This document shows positions 48,719 through 58,136 of a stretch of DNA of 64,000 nucleotides, in pieces. Numbering within the stretch: the stretch's first letter is position 1; each line of letters begins with the position of its first letter. The notes under the pieces were generated by a model. That model was not told the origin of the DNA. It worked only from the letters and a program-made list of their open reading frames with translations, and made no database searches. The position numbers were made by a program, and so were the translations under genes. Source of the DNA: Wolbachia endosymbiont (group B) of Protocalliphora azurea (GTDB lineage: Bacteria > Pseudomonadota > Alphaproteobacteria > Rickettsiales > Anaplasmataceae). The stretch spans positions 1 to 64,000 of the forward strand of contig NZ_OX366394.1 in the NCBI RefSeq assembly GCF_947251865.1. The letters are read 5' to 3'.

Positions 48719-48900
48719 TTTTAAATTTGTAATTATTTTTCTAAAGTTTACTACTCTTTTCCAACAGTGAAAAAATGGAAAGGTGGTTGCTTATCCTGAT
48801 GTAAATTATAACGAAAAAATACGGTGATGATAAGATTCGATTCATTATTAATAGCACGATAAAACAAAATTTGGTAAGCTTGATTAGTATTTAATTAGAA
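48719..48900 (+). pseudogene. Degenerate copy of the tilS 3' end
   Basis: AAAGTTTACTACTCTTTTCC and GTGGTTGCTTATCC correspond to AAGTTTACTATTCTTTGCC and GATGCTTGCTTATCC of tilS (47390-47450). The terminal TTAGTATTTAATTAG matches the tilS stop region CTAATATTTAATTAA, and both are followed closely by the start of an FtsH-type gene. Confidence 0.75.
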
Positions 48901-48906
48901 ATGTAA

Positions 48907-50736
48907 ATGAAAAAATTTTTAGAAGGCTTATTGATCTGGTTAGTGATTATTGTTCTTATTTCAGTTGCTTATATTCAATTTAGCGGAAGTATAGGTAAGA
49001 GTAAAACAACCATACCTTTTTCAGAATTTTTAACTAGACTAGAAGATAATGATATAGAAAATATTACAATAAGAAACCAAAGCATCGAAGGGAAGTTTAG
49101 GGATGGGTCAGCCTTTAACTCAAGTGGTGTTATATATAGTGACTTAATAAAAAGTTTGCATGATAGGAAAGTGAAGTTCTCCTTTTCAATTGGAGACTCT
49201 GCAATAGGTATAATTGGTGGATTACTTATTCAATGGGTTCCGACGCTTATCTTTATCGGTTTATTACTTTTCCTTTTTAAACAAACGCAAGCAGGAGGTA
49301 ATAGAACTATAAGCTTTGGCAAATCAAAAGCTAGGCTTATGACTACTGGAAAAAAAGTGACATTTGATGATGTTGCTGGGATTGATGAAGCAAAAGAAGA
49401 GTTGGTTGAAATTGTTGATTTTCTTAAACAAAGGCAAAAATTTCAAGTGTTAGGTGGGAAGATACCAAAAGGATGTCTTTTAATTGGTTCCCCTGGAACT
49501 GGTAAAACTCTACTTGCTCGTGCAATTGCAGGTGAAGCTAATGTACCGTTTTTTAGTATTTCTGGATCTGATTTCGTTGAAATGTTTGTCGGTGTTGGTG
49601 CAAGCCGTGTCCGGGATATGTTTGATCAAGGTAAGAAAAATGCTCCTTGTATAATTTTCATAGACGAAATAGATGCAGTAGGTAGGCATCGCGGCATTGG
49701 TCTTGGTGGCGGTAACGACGAAAGGGAACAAACATTAAACCAGTTACTGGTTGAGATGGATGGTTTCGAGTCTAATGAAGGTGTGATAATAGTTGCTGCA
49801 ACTAACCGTCCAGACGTCCTAGATCCAGCACTACTTAGACCTGGTCGTTTTGACCGACAGATTACTATTTCTTTACCTGATATAAATGGGCGTGAGAGAA
49901 TATTAAATACGCATATAAAGAAAATATCGATAGCACCAGATGTAAACGTAAAAACAGTTGCGAGGGGAACGCCAGGTTTTTCAGGGGCTGATCTAGCAAA
50001 TTTAGTGAATGAGTCTGCGCTTATTGCTGCAAGAAGAAATAAGAAAATTGTTACCATGGATGATTTTGAGTATGCACGTGATAAAGTGATGATGGGCATG
50101 GAAAGAAGGTCCTTAGTCATTACAGAAGAAGAAAAAAAGCTTACTGCTTACCATGAAGCTGGTCATGCAGTAGTTGCAGTTAATATGCCTGCTTCTGATC
50201 CTATACACAAAGCAACAATTATTCCACGTGGTAGAGCACTCGGTTTAGTTATGAGACTACCAGAAACAGATAGAGTGTCTCTCACAAGAGAAAAGATGCT
50301 AGCAGATATAACTGTTGCAATGGGTGGACGTGTGGCAGAAGAGCTAATTTTTGGCTATGATAAAGTCACAAGCGGCGCATCTTCAGATATAAAACTAGCA
50401 TCAGATTTATCACGTGCTATGGTGACAAAATGGGGAATGAGTGACAAAATAGGGCCAATATATCACAATCGTGAACAAATCACACATGATTCTGAGACAA
50501 TTTCTGAAGATACGTTAAGACTTATAGATGAGGAAATAAAGAAAGTTGTATTTTCTTGCTATGAAAAAGCAAAAGACATTTTAACCAAGCGTAGGAAAGA
50601 CTTGGAGCTCATTGCTGAAAATCTACTGGAGTTTGAAACTTTAACAGGAGATGAAATAAGAGACATATTAAGTGGAAAAAAAATTGTTAGAAATGAAAAT
50701 GAAGGTAAAGAAGAGATAAGAAGATCCTCTCTCTAA
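48907..50736 (+). CDS. ftsH: ATP-dependent zinc metalloprotease FtsH
   Basis: Hexameric inner-membrane protease for quality control. 609 residues: helix 1 at about 5-27, periplasmic domain, helix 2 at about 100-124, Walker A GSPGTGKT (194-201), pore VEMFVGVG, Walker [10 protein letters not shown], arginine fingers in [10 protein letters not shown], zinc motif HEAGH (416-420) in the M41 domain, and a Lys/Glu-rich tail. ATG start. The gene is complete and likely the functional copy beside its truncated paralogue. Confidence 0.97.
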   Translation: MKKFLEGLLIWLVIIVLISVAYIQFSGSIGKSKTTIPFSEFLTRLEDNDIENITIRNQSIEGKFRDGSAFNSSGVIYSDLIKSLHDRKVKFSFSIGDSAIGIIGGLLIQWVPTLIFIGLLLFLFKQTQAGGNRTISFGKSKARLMTTGKKVTFDDVAGIDEAKEELVEIVDFLKQRQKFQVLGGKIPKGCLLIGSPGTGKTLLARAIAGEANVPFFSISGSDFVEMFVGVGASRVRDMFDQGKKNAPCIIFIDEIDAVGRHRGIGLGGGNDEREQTLNQLLVEMDGFESNEGVIIVAATNRPDVLDPALLRPGRFDRQITISLPDINGRERILNTHIKKISIAPDVNVKTVARGTPGFSGADLANLVNESALIAARRNKKIVTMDDFEYARDKVMMGMERRSLVITEEEKKLTAYHEAGHAVVAVNMPASDPIHKATIIPRGRALGLVMRLPETDRVSLTREKMLADITVAMGGRVAEELIFGYDKVTSGASSDIKLASDLSRAMVTKWGMSDKIGPIYHNREQITHDSETISEDTLRLIDEEIKKVVFSCYEKAKDILTKRRKDLELIAENLLEFETLTGDEIRDILSGKKIVRNENEGKEEIRRSSL

Positions 50737-50860
50737 TAAGATCTGGCTTTATTTAACCGCTAAAACAAAAATTTTTAATTAATTAGCTTAAGTTATAAGA
50801 TCATAGTTAAGCCGATGTATTTTATAAATGGACTTTTTTGAACATTCTTCCAATTTTTTT

Positions 50861-51811
50861 CTAAATAACTCTTTGCCTATTTAAATAAGTATGTTCAGTA
50901 TTAGAGCTTTCCAGACCGCTACTAGGAGAAAGATTAGGTTCTTGACCTTTAAACATCTCTATTAGCTTTAATACAGGAGCAGTTCCTGCTACAATAGCTC
51001 CTATAACAGCAGTAGCACCCATGATGAGAAGAATCGGTTCTGCAGTGGTGATTACACAAAGCTCAATACATAAACCAGCAATGACCATACCAACCATTAT
51101 ACCAATGAAAGCACCTACAATTATGGATGAAACTACACCAATTAATTGTCCTATTTTTGAACTAAGTGGTACTTCTCTTTCACGTCTAACAAAATTTGGC
51201 CGCATTCGCCTTCCCGCTCTTCTTCGTTCTCTCATTATTGTATATTCATCCCTATTTTCGGAGAGATTTAGTGATACTTCACTTGGCTGCATTTGTTCTC
51301 CTGGTCTTCTTATATTTTCACTCCTGTTTCCAGAGAGATTCAATGACGCTTCTCTTTCTCTAACAAAATTTGGCCGCATTTGTTGTTCTCTTGCCCTTCT
51401 TCGTTCTCTCATTATTATGTTTTCCTCAAAGAAGTTTAGTGGTACTTCTCTTTCACCTCTAATTCTAACATGATTTAGCTGTGCTTGTTCTACTAACAAC
51501 CTTATTATACTTTCTATTTCATTTAGCGTTGCTCTTCCTCCAATATCCTTAATTGCCTTCTCAAATTTTAATAGCGACTTGTTATTTAGTCTGACATTAT
51601 TCTGAGAATCACAAACAATAACCCAATCTAAAATTGGCTTTTTTTGACCACCATACTCTATATCATCATTAATGTGTTCCTTTAGTTTTTTAATTATCTC
51701 TACTGCTCTTGTTTCCATAGCTTCTATGGCGCTATCTTCACTTTCTATGAGTATATTGAAAACAATTCCTAATAACTCCTGTTGTAAATCCTTTCCTTCT
51801 TTAATATTCAT
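50861..51811 (-). CDS. Hypothetical membrane protein with Arg-rich internal repeats
   Basis: 316 residues from ATG 51811 (GAGG upstream; TTG 51823 is also in frame). N-terminal helical domain, then a repeated block (IIMRERRRAREQQMRPNFV and TIMRERRRAGRRMRPNFV, with SLNLSGNRSEN / SLNLSENRDEY between), then two or three membrane helices (GAFIGIMVGMVIAGLCIEL, IMGATAVIGAIVAGTAPVL) and a polar tail. No family recognised. The repeat unit could vary between strains. Confidence 0.65.
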   Translation of the reverse strand: MNIKEGKDLQQELLGIVFNILIESEDSAIEAMETRAVEIIKKLKEHINDDIEYGGQKKPILDWVIVCDSQNNVRLNNKSLLKFEKAIKDIGGRATLNEIESIIRLLVEQAQLNHVRIRGEREVPLNFFEENIIMRERRRAREQQMRPNFVREREASLNLSGNRSENIRRPGEQMQPSEVSLNLSENRDEYTIMRERRRAGRRMRPNFVRREREVPLSSKIGQLIGVVSSIIVGAFIGIMVGMVIAGLCIELCVITTAEPILLIMGATAVIGAIVAGTAPVLKLIEMFKGQEPNLSPSSGLESSNTEHTYLNRQRVI

Positions 51812-51944
51812 AATTAGCCTCAACTTTTATATGCTATTTTGCCAAAATAATTTTACCAAATAAGTAATATATATACAATAATTCTCGTTTAAAAATTTTT
51901 TTACATTGGCTTATCTCAGTTATGTTTTAGGATGTAAAAGCTTC

Positions 51945-51969
51945 TTACTTTAATAATTTATTAAAGTAA
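51945..51969. promoter_or_regulatory. 25-bp palindrome upstream of the 164-residue gene
   Basis: TTACTTTAATA, ATT, TATTAAAGTAA: perfect 11-bp arms and a 3-nt centre, too tight for a good hairpin but ideal for a dimeric DNA-binding protein. Confidence 0.4.
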
Positions 51970-52003
51970 ACCATATATGGATTGCTATTTAGGAGCAGCT
52001 GTT

Positions 52004-52023
52004 GTACTTTAATCAGAAAGTAC
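52004..52023. promoter_or_regulatory. Second palindrome with the same TACTTT half-site
   Basis: GTACTTT, AATCAG, AAAGTAC, 25 bp before the ATG at 52048. Shares its half-site with the palindrome at 51945. Confidence 0.35.
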
Positions 52024-52047
52024 AGTAATGTAAGAAGGAGGTACTTT

Positions 52048-52542
52048 ATGTCTTTAAAAAATGAAATTTCTGAATTGATAGAGCAACAGCTTGGCATTAA
52101 ATATCATGACAATTGCTTAGCTTACACTATCCATAATTCGGCTGCAGGTGAAATATCCGATTCTATTGCTCTTTGCATAGTTGGCTGTGGCGATTGTGAG
52201 ATTAAGTATCAAGGTATTGCTAATTCATTTAACATAACGAAAGAAGAAATTAACCAAAGTAATATAGAAAGCATAAAAAATAAGATAGAAAGTGAAGCTA
52301 GAAAAGAAGGTAGTGAATTTTCCGAGTTGATTTCTAGAATGGATCAATCGCTGAAAGAACAAAGTAAAAAGTCTATTATACAGATTTTAAATTCATCTGC
52401 TGAAGAGATGTTAAGGAGTTTTTGTGGTAGTTCTATACAGAGAACAGATGATAAAGAAGTTAGTCTGTCCTCTGCTTCACATGAAGAGCCTGCTACAGAA
52501 GATTCGGAAACTACTATTAATTCTGATCTTTTATCAATTTAA
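52048..52542 (+). CDS. Hypothetical protein, 164 residues
   Basis: Start ATG 52048, with AAGAAGGAGG seven bases upstream. The in-frame codons before it overlap the palindrome and are not used. Acidic, Ser-rich protein without membrane segments. The N-terminal half has a Cys pair (LCIVGCGDCEIKY) and the C-terminal half is polar and probably disordered (SSASHEEPATEDSETTINS). No family recognised. Confidence 0.65.
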   Translation: MSLKNEISELIEQQLGIKYHDNCLAYTIHNSAAGEISDSIALCIVGCGDCEIKYQGIANSFNITKEEINQSNIESIKNKIESEARKEGSEFSELISRMDQSLKEQSKKSIIQILNSSAEEMLRSFCGSSIQRTDDKEVSLSSASHEEPATEDSETTINSDLLSI

Positions 52543-52826
52543 CCAGCTCCTCATATAAATTTTTTCTGTACCCAAGCTATATGTTTGTGAGAGGATAGTA
52601 AGCACTACATTTTTCTATTTCCATTATAACAGATTCGTCTATTTTCATGATGATCTTACTATTTGTACTCTGTCTAGGACTAAGCAATAGAAATAGTAGG
52701 ATAACAGTAGTCAACCAAGATTCCAGCATCACGTACTAGGATGATATAAGTATCATAATTTACGATTAGATTGACATAGGGTAAAGAGTAAATTAAAAAT
52801 TAAATAGATCTTTTAATGCAGAATAA

Positions 52827-54074
52827 ATGCCTATAGAAATATTGATGCCCGCTCTTTCCCCAACAATGAGTAAAACTGGAGGGAAAATTGTAAAGTGGTG
52901 TAAAAAAGAACAAGATAAAGTTGAAATAGGTGATGTAATCGCTGAAATTGAGACTGATAAAGCCATAATGGAGTTTGAATCTGTCGATGAAGGAGTTTTG
53001 GCAAAAATTTTAGTGTCGGAAGGAACAAGTGGCGTGCCTGTAAATCAACTGATAGCTCTAATGTTAGAGGAAGGGGAAGATAAAAGCGCACTTGATTTAG
53101 CTTCTGCCATCAATACCAAGGTTGAGAAGGAGGTTGAAGCCGATTTTTCAGTATCATCCAACCCTTCGATTTCATCTAGCTCTTCAATGTCATCCCAGTG
53201 CGTGACACTGGGATCTAAAAAAGAGGATAGAGCAACAGAAAATAGAATAAAAGTAAGCCCCTTAGCTAAAAAAATAGCTCAAAATGAAGGTGTTGATATA
53301 AAGCGATTAAAAGGTACAGGTCCATATGGTCGTATCATCAAAGCTGATGTATTAGAATTTTTAGATCAAACTAAAAGCTATGAGAGATTTGAGGAAAATA
53401 CAACAGTTGAAGTAAGTAATATGCGCCAAGTGATAGCGCAGCGCCTAGTTGAATCTAAGCAAAATATTCCACACTTTTATTTAACTGTAGACTGCCACGT
53501 TGATAAGCTAATATCGCTCAAAAATGAGGTTAATTCAGCAAATGAGAACAATAAAGTAACAATTAATGACTTAATTATAAAAGCTGTGGCTTTCAGCATG
53601 AAAAAATTTCCTGACATAAACTCATCGTGGATAGATACTAAGATAGTAAAATATTCAAATATAGATATCTCAATTGCTGTAGCGCTTGAGGATGGACTTA
53701 TTACTCCTATAGTAAAAAATGCTGATGAAAAAAGTGTTTTATCTATATCAAAAGAAGTGAAAGATTTAGTAAATAGAGCACGATCTGGAAAATTAAGGCC
53801 TGAAGAATTTCAAGGAGGAGGGTTTACCATTTCTAATTTAGGCATGTTTGGTATAAAAACTTTCAGTGCTATAATCAATCCACCACAGTCTTGCATTATG
53901 GCTGTCGGCGCATCTAAAAAACAACCAGTTGTCATAAGTGAAAAAATAGAGATAGCAGAGGTAATGACAGTTACTCTCTCTGTTGACCACAGAGCAGTTG
54001 ATGGAGCACTCGGAGCAAAATTTTTAAATGCCTTTAAGTACTATATAGAAAACCCTACAGTGATGCTTCTGTAG
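52827..54074 (+). CDS. pdhC: Pyruvate dehydrogenase E2, dihydrolipoamide acetyltransferase
   Basis: Core of the pyruvate dehydrogenase complex, making acetyl-CoA. 415 residues: lipoyl domain 1-80 with lipoyl-lysine K45 (ETDKAIMEFES), linker, subunit-binding domain (VSPLAKKIAQNEGVDIKRL, about 143-175), catalytic domain with H388 in SVDHRAVDGALG. The linker contains MSSQCVTLGS at 121-130, encoded by a palindromic element. Flexible linkers tolerate such inserts. E1 and E3 are not in the window. Confidence 0.96.
   Translation: MPIEILMPALSPTMSKTGGKIVKWCKKEQDKVEIGDVIAEIETDKAIMEFESVDEGVLAKILVSEGTSGVPVNQLIALMLEEGEDKSALDLASAINTKVEKEVEADFSVSSNPSISSSSSMSSQCVTLGSKKEDRATENRIKVSPLAKKIAQNEGVDIKRLKGTGPYGRIIKADVLEFLDQTKSYERFEENTTVEVSNMRQVIAQRLVESKQNIPHFYLTVDCHVDKLISLKNEVNSANENNKVTINDLIIKAVAFSMKKFPDINSSWIDTKIVKYSNIDISIAVALEDGLITPIVKNADEKSVLSISKEVKDLVNRARSGKLRPEEFQGGGFTISNLGMFGIKTFSAIINPPQSCIMAVGASKKQPVVISEKIEIAEVMTVTLSVDHRAVDGALGAKFLNAFKYYIENPTVMLL
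53192..53214. repeat. Palindromic element inside pdhC
   Basis: ATCCCAGTG, CGTGA, CACTGGGAT, read in frame in the interdomain linker next to a Ser-rich run. Confidence 0.85.
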
Positions 54075-54142
54075 CCTTATTAGCATAAAATTAATACCTC
54101 TTAGTTTATACTTTTGTTAGTTAATAGGTTTAGAGGTAAAAT

Positions 54143-54756
54143 ATGACTGATAAAAAGATAGAAAAACGTAGTATATCTTTTGATGCTACAAAATCAAAAT
54201 TTTCAAACGATAGGTTTCAAATAGATTCCTCATCTAATGAGTCAATAGATACCATTGGTAAAAAATTTAAGTATGAAGTGAAACTTCCAGGTGTTATTCA
54301 CACTACAACAAGAAAAAATAATGTTGGAAGCGGATTAAATGAGTTAGATCTAAGAAAGAAAAATGAAAACTCTTTCAAGACACCAATAAAGAATATTGAA
54401 GAATCAGATAGTAAGAGAAACCAAAGTCATTTGCTGTTTCAGGAGGACTCATTTCCAGAACTACCAGCATGTGCATATAAGCCAGCACTGCTGCCAAAAC
54501 CATCAAAAGAAAAAATAAAGGAAGCTGTAGATAAAATGCGCAATAATAGAAAAGCTCATAATTCTGCAAGTGTTGAAAATGGTGTTAGTTCAGACAGGTT
54601 CAAAGTGCGCCCGTTCTTATGTAGTGATATAGATGGATATGTAGCTCCTGACAAACGTGACCGTAATCTAGAAAGGTGTAGGGTTACACATGATAGCAGT
54701 AAGCTTGAAGCACAAATGGAAAGAAAGCATGGGTTTCAATCAGATCCAAGTGTTAA
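54143..54756 (+). pseudogene. Hypothetical hydrophilic protein, 5' part, split by IS copy 3
   Basis: 204 codons before the IS. The product is polar, Lys/Ser/Asn-rich and probably disordered (KKIEKRSISFDATKSKFSND), without membrane segments. It contains Pro-rich LPACAYKPALLPKPSKEK and basic VAPDKRDRNLERCR. Now read 6 codons into the IS, stopping at 54775. Removing the IS and one TAA gives GTT AAG and restores a 253-residue protein. The disordered, eukaryote-facing look suits an effector, but that is a guess. Confidence 0.65.
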
Positions 54757-54771
54757 TACCAAATTCCATTA

Positions 54772-55257
54772 CTAATCGAACAAATAAGAAACATTACAAA
54801 CTCGTTTAATAGTAGTGCTGGAAATACTGACAATAAAATTACACAGAACATCTGCAAGTAAGCCTATGGTATCGTAGACTCTGTTACGTAAAGTATTGTA
54901 TTTGATATATTGCCACAACCTCTCAACAGGATTCAGTTCCGGTGAATAAGGAGGCAAGTATATAATGGTAATGTTTTCCTGAAATTTCAAACTTTTTGAT
55001 CTATGCCAACTTGCACAATCCATTACAAGAAAGGCTTTTTTCGTGCCTAAATCTTTCGACATCTGCTCCAGAAATATATTCATACAATCAGTGTTTACAT
55101 ATGGAGCAAGTAGGCTGATTTTCTTACCACTTCTTGGATTTACCGCACTGTAGATATAGAAATTTTGTCTACCAATTTTCATTTTAACCTGCGTTCTGAC
55201 CCCTTTTTTAAACCATCCGTGTCCGATTTTTGAATGAGTTCCAAATCGTGATTCATC
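54772..55257 (-). CDS. IS630 transposase ORF B, copy 3
   Basis: Catalytic half with the complete DDE triad, identical to the other copies; frameshift required. Confidence 0.9.
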   Translation of the reverse strand, partial: DESRFGTHSKIGHGWFKKGVRTQVKMKIGRQNFYIYSAVNPRSGKKISLLAPYVNTDCMNIFLEQMSKDLGTKKAFLVMDCASWHRSKSLKFQENITIIYLPPYSPELNPVERLWQYIKYNTLRNRVYDTIGLLADVLCNFIVSISSTTIKRVCNVSYLFD

Positions 55258-55774
55258 AAAAAAACACCTCTTTTTCAGGGTGGGAATTGACTATTTTATT
55301 GAAGTATTTTTTAAACTCTTCTTGCTTGTTTTTATCTTGTTTATGGTGCATTGGCCTCGGTGTTATATAAGAAAATTTCATCCTTTGTATCTCACGGTGC
55401 ACTGTTGATTTGCTAATGTTTAGGCCAAATTCCTCTGAGATTTTTATCTGCACTTCCTTAATAGTAATATTTGGATTTCTTTCTACCCATATTTCAATTT
55501 GCTCACGTTGATTTTTCTTTAATTTGCTTTTTCTTCGCCGCTGAGACGGGGCAAATAATCTTTCTACTCTACCAAATTTTAGATGCTTTATCCATTCAGT
55601 CAAAGCAGTCCTTGAAATTTTACATATTCTTGCCACAGCGCTTATACTACTTTCTTTTCCTGCTATCACCGCTTGTAACTTTTTTGAAACATATGCGTTA
55701 TTTCTGACCTTTTTTAACATTTCTTTCGCCAAATTTACAACTTTTTCGTCTAATAGTTTTGACCTTAATGCCAT
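55256..55774 (-). CDS. IS630 transposase ORF A, copy 3
   Basis: 172 residues, identical to copies 1 and 2, ending at the same T7 tract. Confidence 0.9.
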   Translation of the reverse strand: MALRSKLLDEKVVNLAKEMLKKVRNNAYVSKKLQAVIAGKESSISAVARICKISRTALTEWIKHLKFGRVERLFAPSQRRRKSKLKKNQREQIEIWVERNPNITIKEVQIKISEEFGLNISKSTVHREIQRMKFSYITPRPMHHKQDKNKQEEFKKYFNKIVNSHPEKEVFF

Positions 55775-55856
55775 TTATACCTCTCTATTTTATCTACTTT
55801 ATTATCACTTCTTTCCCATTATTGTCTATCTGTTCTTTGCATAGTGGGAATTGGTA

Positions 55857-56007
55857 TAAGCATGTAAAGGCTGATACTGTAGTATGTTCTATTACTAAAG
55901 GTCATGACAAAAAAGGCGTTAAATCTGATGTCTCATATACACAAGAGCCTACATCAGAAATGTCTAAGGTTAATGTGAGAGAATTAGCAAATAGGTTCCG
56001 CGGCTAA
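55857..56007 (+). pseudogene. Hypothetical hydrophilic protein, 3' part
   Basis: Reads KHVKADTVVCSITKGHDKKG and ends VNVRELANRFRG. In frame with the 5' part once the IS and one TAA are removed. An IS-internal ATG at 55759 also reads into it, giving a chimeric frame with a hydrophobic leader. Confidence 0.65.
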
Positions 56008-56106
56008 TCATTATTGGATTTTTCGAATAACAATTGCTTAAGATTTTATAAACTGTGCATATAGTACTCTATAAGAGAAAGAGAAGTGTGACAACTTCTC
56101 TCTTTC

Positions 56107-57852
56107 TTAACCACTTGCTGAAGAACGTTTATCTTCTGTGGCATCTGGTGATGGAGCAACTAATCTACTCAAAATCTCATCTTTTGGTCCCATAGCATAA
56201 ATAACCCCATCTGACATGACGATCACTGTATTGACTACAGATAGTAGCTGTAGCTTATGAGTGATGATAACAGTGGTAGTATTTTGCTCTCTTGCAACAT
56301 TGATTGCATTAATCAAGCGCGCCTCTCCATTACTGTCTAAGTTAGCATTCGGTTCATCAAGCACTAAAAGCTTAGTATTACCATAAAAAGCCCTTGCAAG
56401 TCCAAGAAGCTGTTTTTGGCCACCAGAGAGTATTACTCCTCCAGGTCCTCCTATTGTTGTATCATACCCATTTGGTAAGCTCAGTATTAATTCATGTATT
56501 CCTGCAATTTTTGCTGCTTTGATTATTTCTTCAGGATTTGGATCTGGTCTCATGCGGGCAATATTAGCTTTAACGCTCGTGTTAAATAACTCAATATCTT
56601 GAGGTAAGTAACCAACATAATTACCAAAGTTCTCTCGATTCCAAGTATATACATCAGCGCCATCTAGTCTGACTACACCTGATATGGGTTTCCAAACACC
56701 AACGGTTAGTTTTGCAATGGTCGACTTACCAGAAGCACTTGCACCAATAACACCAACAACATCCCCTGGTTCTATTACAAATGAGATTCCTTTTACTGTT
56801 GGCTTATTGCTCCCATAAGGAGTAAAAAATACCCTATCAAATTCCAACTTCCCTTCAGGCTCTGGTAGAGCCATAGTTTGCTCTCTTTTTGGGGATGTTA
56901 GGATAAGTCTTTGCAGCCTGCCATATGACATCTTGGCTTGATTTAAAAATTTCCAAGTATGAACTGCTGCATCAAATGGAGCCAATACTCTACCCATCAA
57001 AATCGAGGCAGCAATAATGCTACCGGCAGTTTTGTGAGCTGTGATTGCAAGTAATGCACCTGTTCCAATTACTGAAATTTGGAGAGTTGAACGTAAAAAT
57101 TTAGTAATACCAGTAATTACATTAGAACGATTCTGCGCTGTAACTTGCATTGCACGATTTTGATCATTCCGTTTACACCAATCAGAAACTATAAATTCTG
57201 ACATGCCCATAGCTTCAACCACCTCTGCGTTTCTTGTTGCAACATCTATAGCATTAATATTGCGTATAGTTTCTTCATTGGTTTCTCGCAATATACGCTT
57301 AGTGGCAAGTTCATTCCATACTGCCATTGAAACTAATATAATGATCCCGGCAATAGCTATAAACCCTGTAGAGGTATGTATCATAAAGATCACAACAAGG
57401 TAAATTAGCGACCATGGAGTATCGAACAGTGAAAATATACCATTTCCTGTAATGAAATTTTTTATTACTCCAAGATCTCGTATTGCTTCACCACTTGAAG
57501 TTGAGCTTTGTACTGATGTTAACCTGATTGACCTTACTATTAGATCTGGTGTTGCAGTTTTATCAATCCAATCACCAATTTTAGCCATAGCTAAATATCG
57601 ACAAGTTTCAAGCATTGCAGAACATGCAAACGCAGATAAAGTAATAATCGTCAGCATAACTAGTGTTGACACACTCTCGCTCGATATCACTCGATCAAGT
57701 ACCTGAGAGGTATAAAGTGGCAAAAATAACATTAACGCATTAATCCCTGAGCTAAACCAGAAAATGAACCAAAACGCACTCTTGCACTTCTCTAGACAAG
57801 TATATAGTATACTTTGCTTTAATTCCTTTTTTATTGACGGAGTGATTTCCAC
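56107..57852 (-). CDS. Type I secretion ABC transporter (PrtD/HlyB type)
   Basis: 581 residues: five or six membrane helices in the first 300 (WFIFWFSSGINALMLFLPLY, IIAIAGI-like GFIAIAGIIILVSMAVWN), then the ATPase with Walker A GASASGKST, signature LSGGQKQLLGLARA, Walker B LLVLDEPNANLD and H-loop IITHKL. No N-terminal C39 peptidase domain, as in PrtD. Exports unfolded proteins directly outside together with an HlyD-like adaptor and TolC, neither seen here. The large ankyrin gene lies directly upstream on the same strand. Confidence 0.9.
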   Translation of the reverse strand: MEITPSIKKELKQSILYTCLEKCKSAFWFIFWFSSGINALMLFLPLYTSQVLDRVISSESVSTLVMLTIITLSAFACSAMLETCRYLAMAKIGDWIDKTATPDLIVRSIRLTSVQSSTSSGEAIRDLGVIKNFITGNGIFSLFDTPWSLIYLVVIFMIHTSTGFIAIAGIIILVSMAVWNELATKRILRETNEETIRNINAIDVATRNAEVVEAMGMSEFIVSDWCKRNDQNRAMQVTAQNRSNVITGITKFLRSTLQISVIGTGALLAITAHKTAGSIIAASILMGRVLAPFDAAVHTWKFLNQAKMSYGRLQRLILTSPKREQTMALPEPEGKLEFDRVFFTPYGSNKPTVKGISFVIEPGDVVGVIGASASGKSTIAKLTVGVWKPISGVVRLDGADVYTWNRENFGNYVGYLPQDIELFNTSVKANIARMRPDPNPEEIIKAAKIAGIHELILSLPNGYDTTIGGPGGVILSGGQKQLLGLARAFYGNTKLLVLDEPNANLDSNGEARLINAINVAREQNTTTVIITHKLQLLSVVNTVIVMSDGVIYAMGPKDEILSRLVAPSPDATEDKRSSASG

Positions 57853-57925
57853 AATCTTCCTTTTATTTAATTATATGTACCATATATAGTTTTTATTTCA
57901 AAAGTATTAACAGTTATTGCCTTAC

Positions 57926-57959
57926 CATATCATTAATGTAATAAAATATTAATGATATG
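57926..57959. promoter_or_regulatory. 12-bp perfect inverted repeat upstream of the T1SS gene
   Basis: CATATCATTAAT (57926-57937) and ATTAATGATATG (57948-57959), 10-nt centre, 74 bp before the transporter start. Operator candidate. Confidence 0.4.
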
Positions 57960-57987
57960 CGAATATAAACTTTTTCATGGAAATTTA

Positions 57988-58037
57988 GCAAGGCTATCTA
58001 ATTTCTTCTCTACTATAACCTTATACGATAGCCTTGC
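57988..58037 (-). terminator. Hairpin between the large ankyrin gene and the T1SS gene
   Basis: GCAAGGCTATC (57988-57998) and GATAGCCTTGC (58027-58037), perfect 11-bp arms, 28-nt loop, about 100 bp after the ankyrin stop. Confidence 0.45.
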
Positions 58038-58136
58038 CAATTGTTCTACGTTTTTCTTATCTACTACTCAATGACAGTTCTTACTATCACTCCTCTGAAA
58101 GTTGATGCTATCAGAGTCAGTGACTACAATCTGCAT

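Larger units (their letters stand above)
54757..55856 (-). mobile_element. IS630-family insertion sequence, copy 3 (1,100 bp)
   Basis: Identical in length and encoded proteins to the other two copies. Ends TACCAAATTCCATTA and TAGTGGGAATTGGTA, flanked by TAA on both sides (54754-54756 and 55857-55859). Here it lies opposite to the interrupted gene. Confidence 0.93.

Noticed and set aside
48741..48900. Gap before ftsH as a new small gene
   Set aside because: It aligns with the tilS 3' end and contains stops; a duplication remnant explains it.
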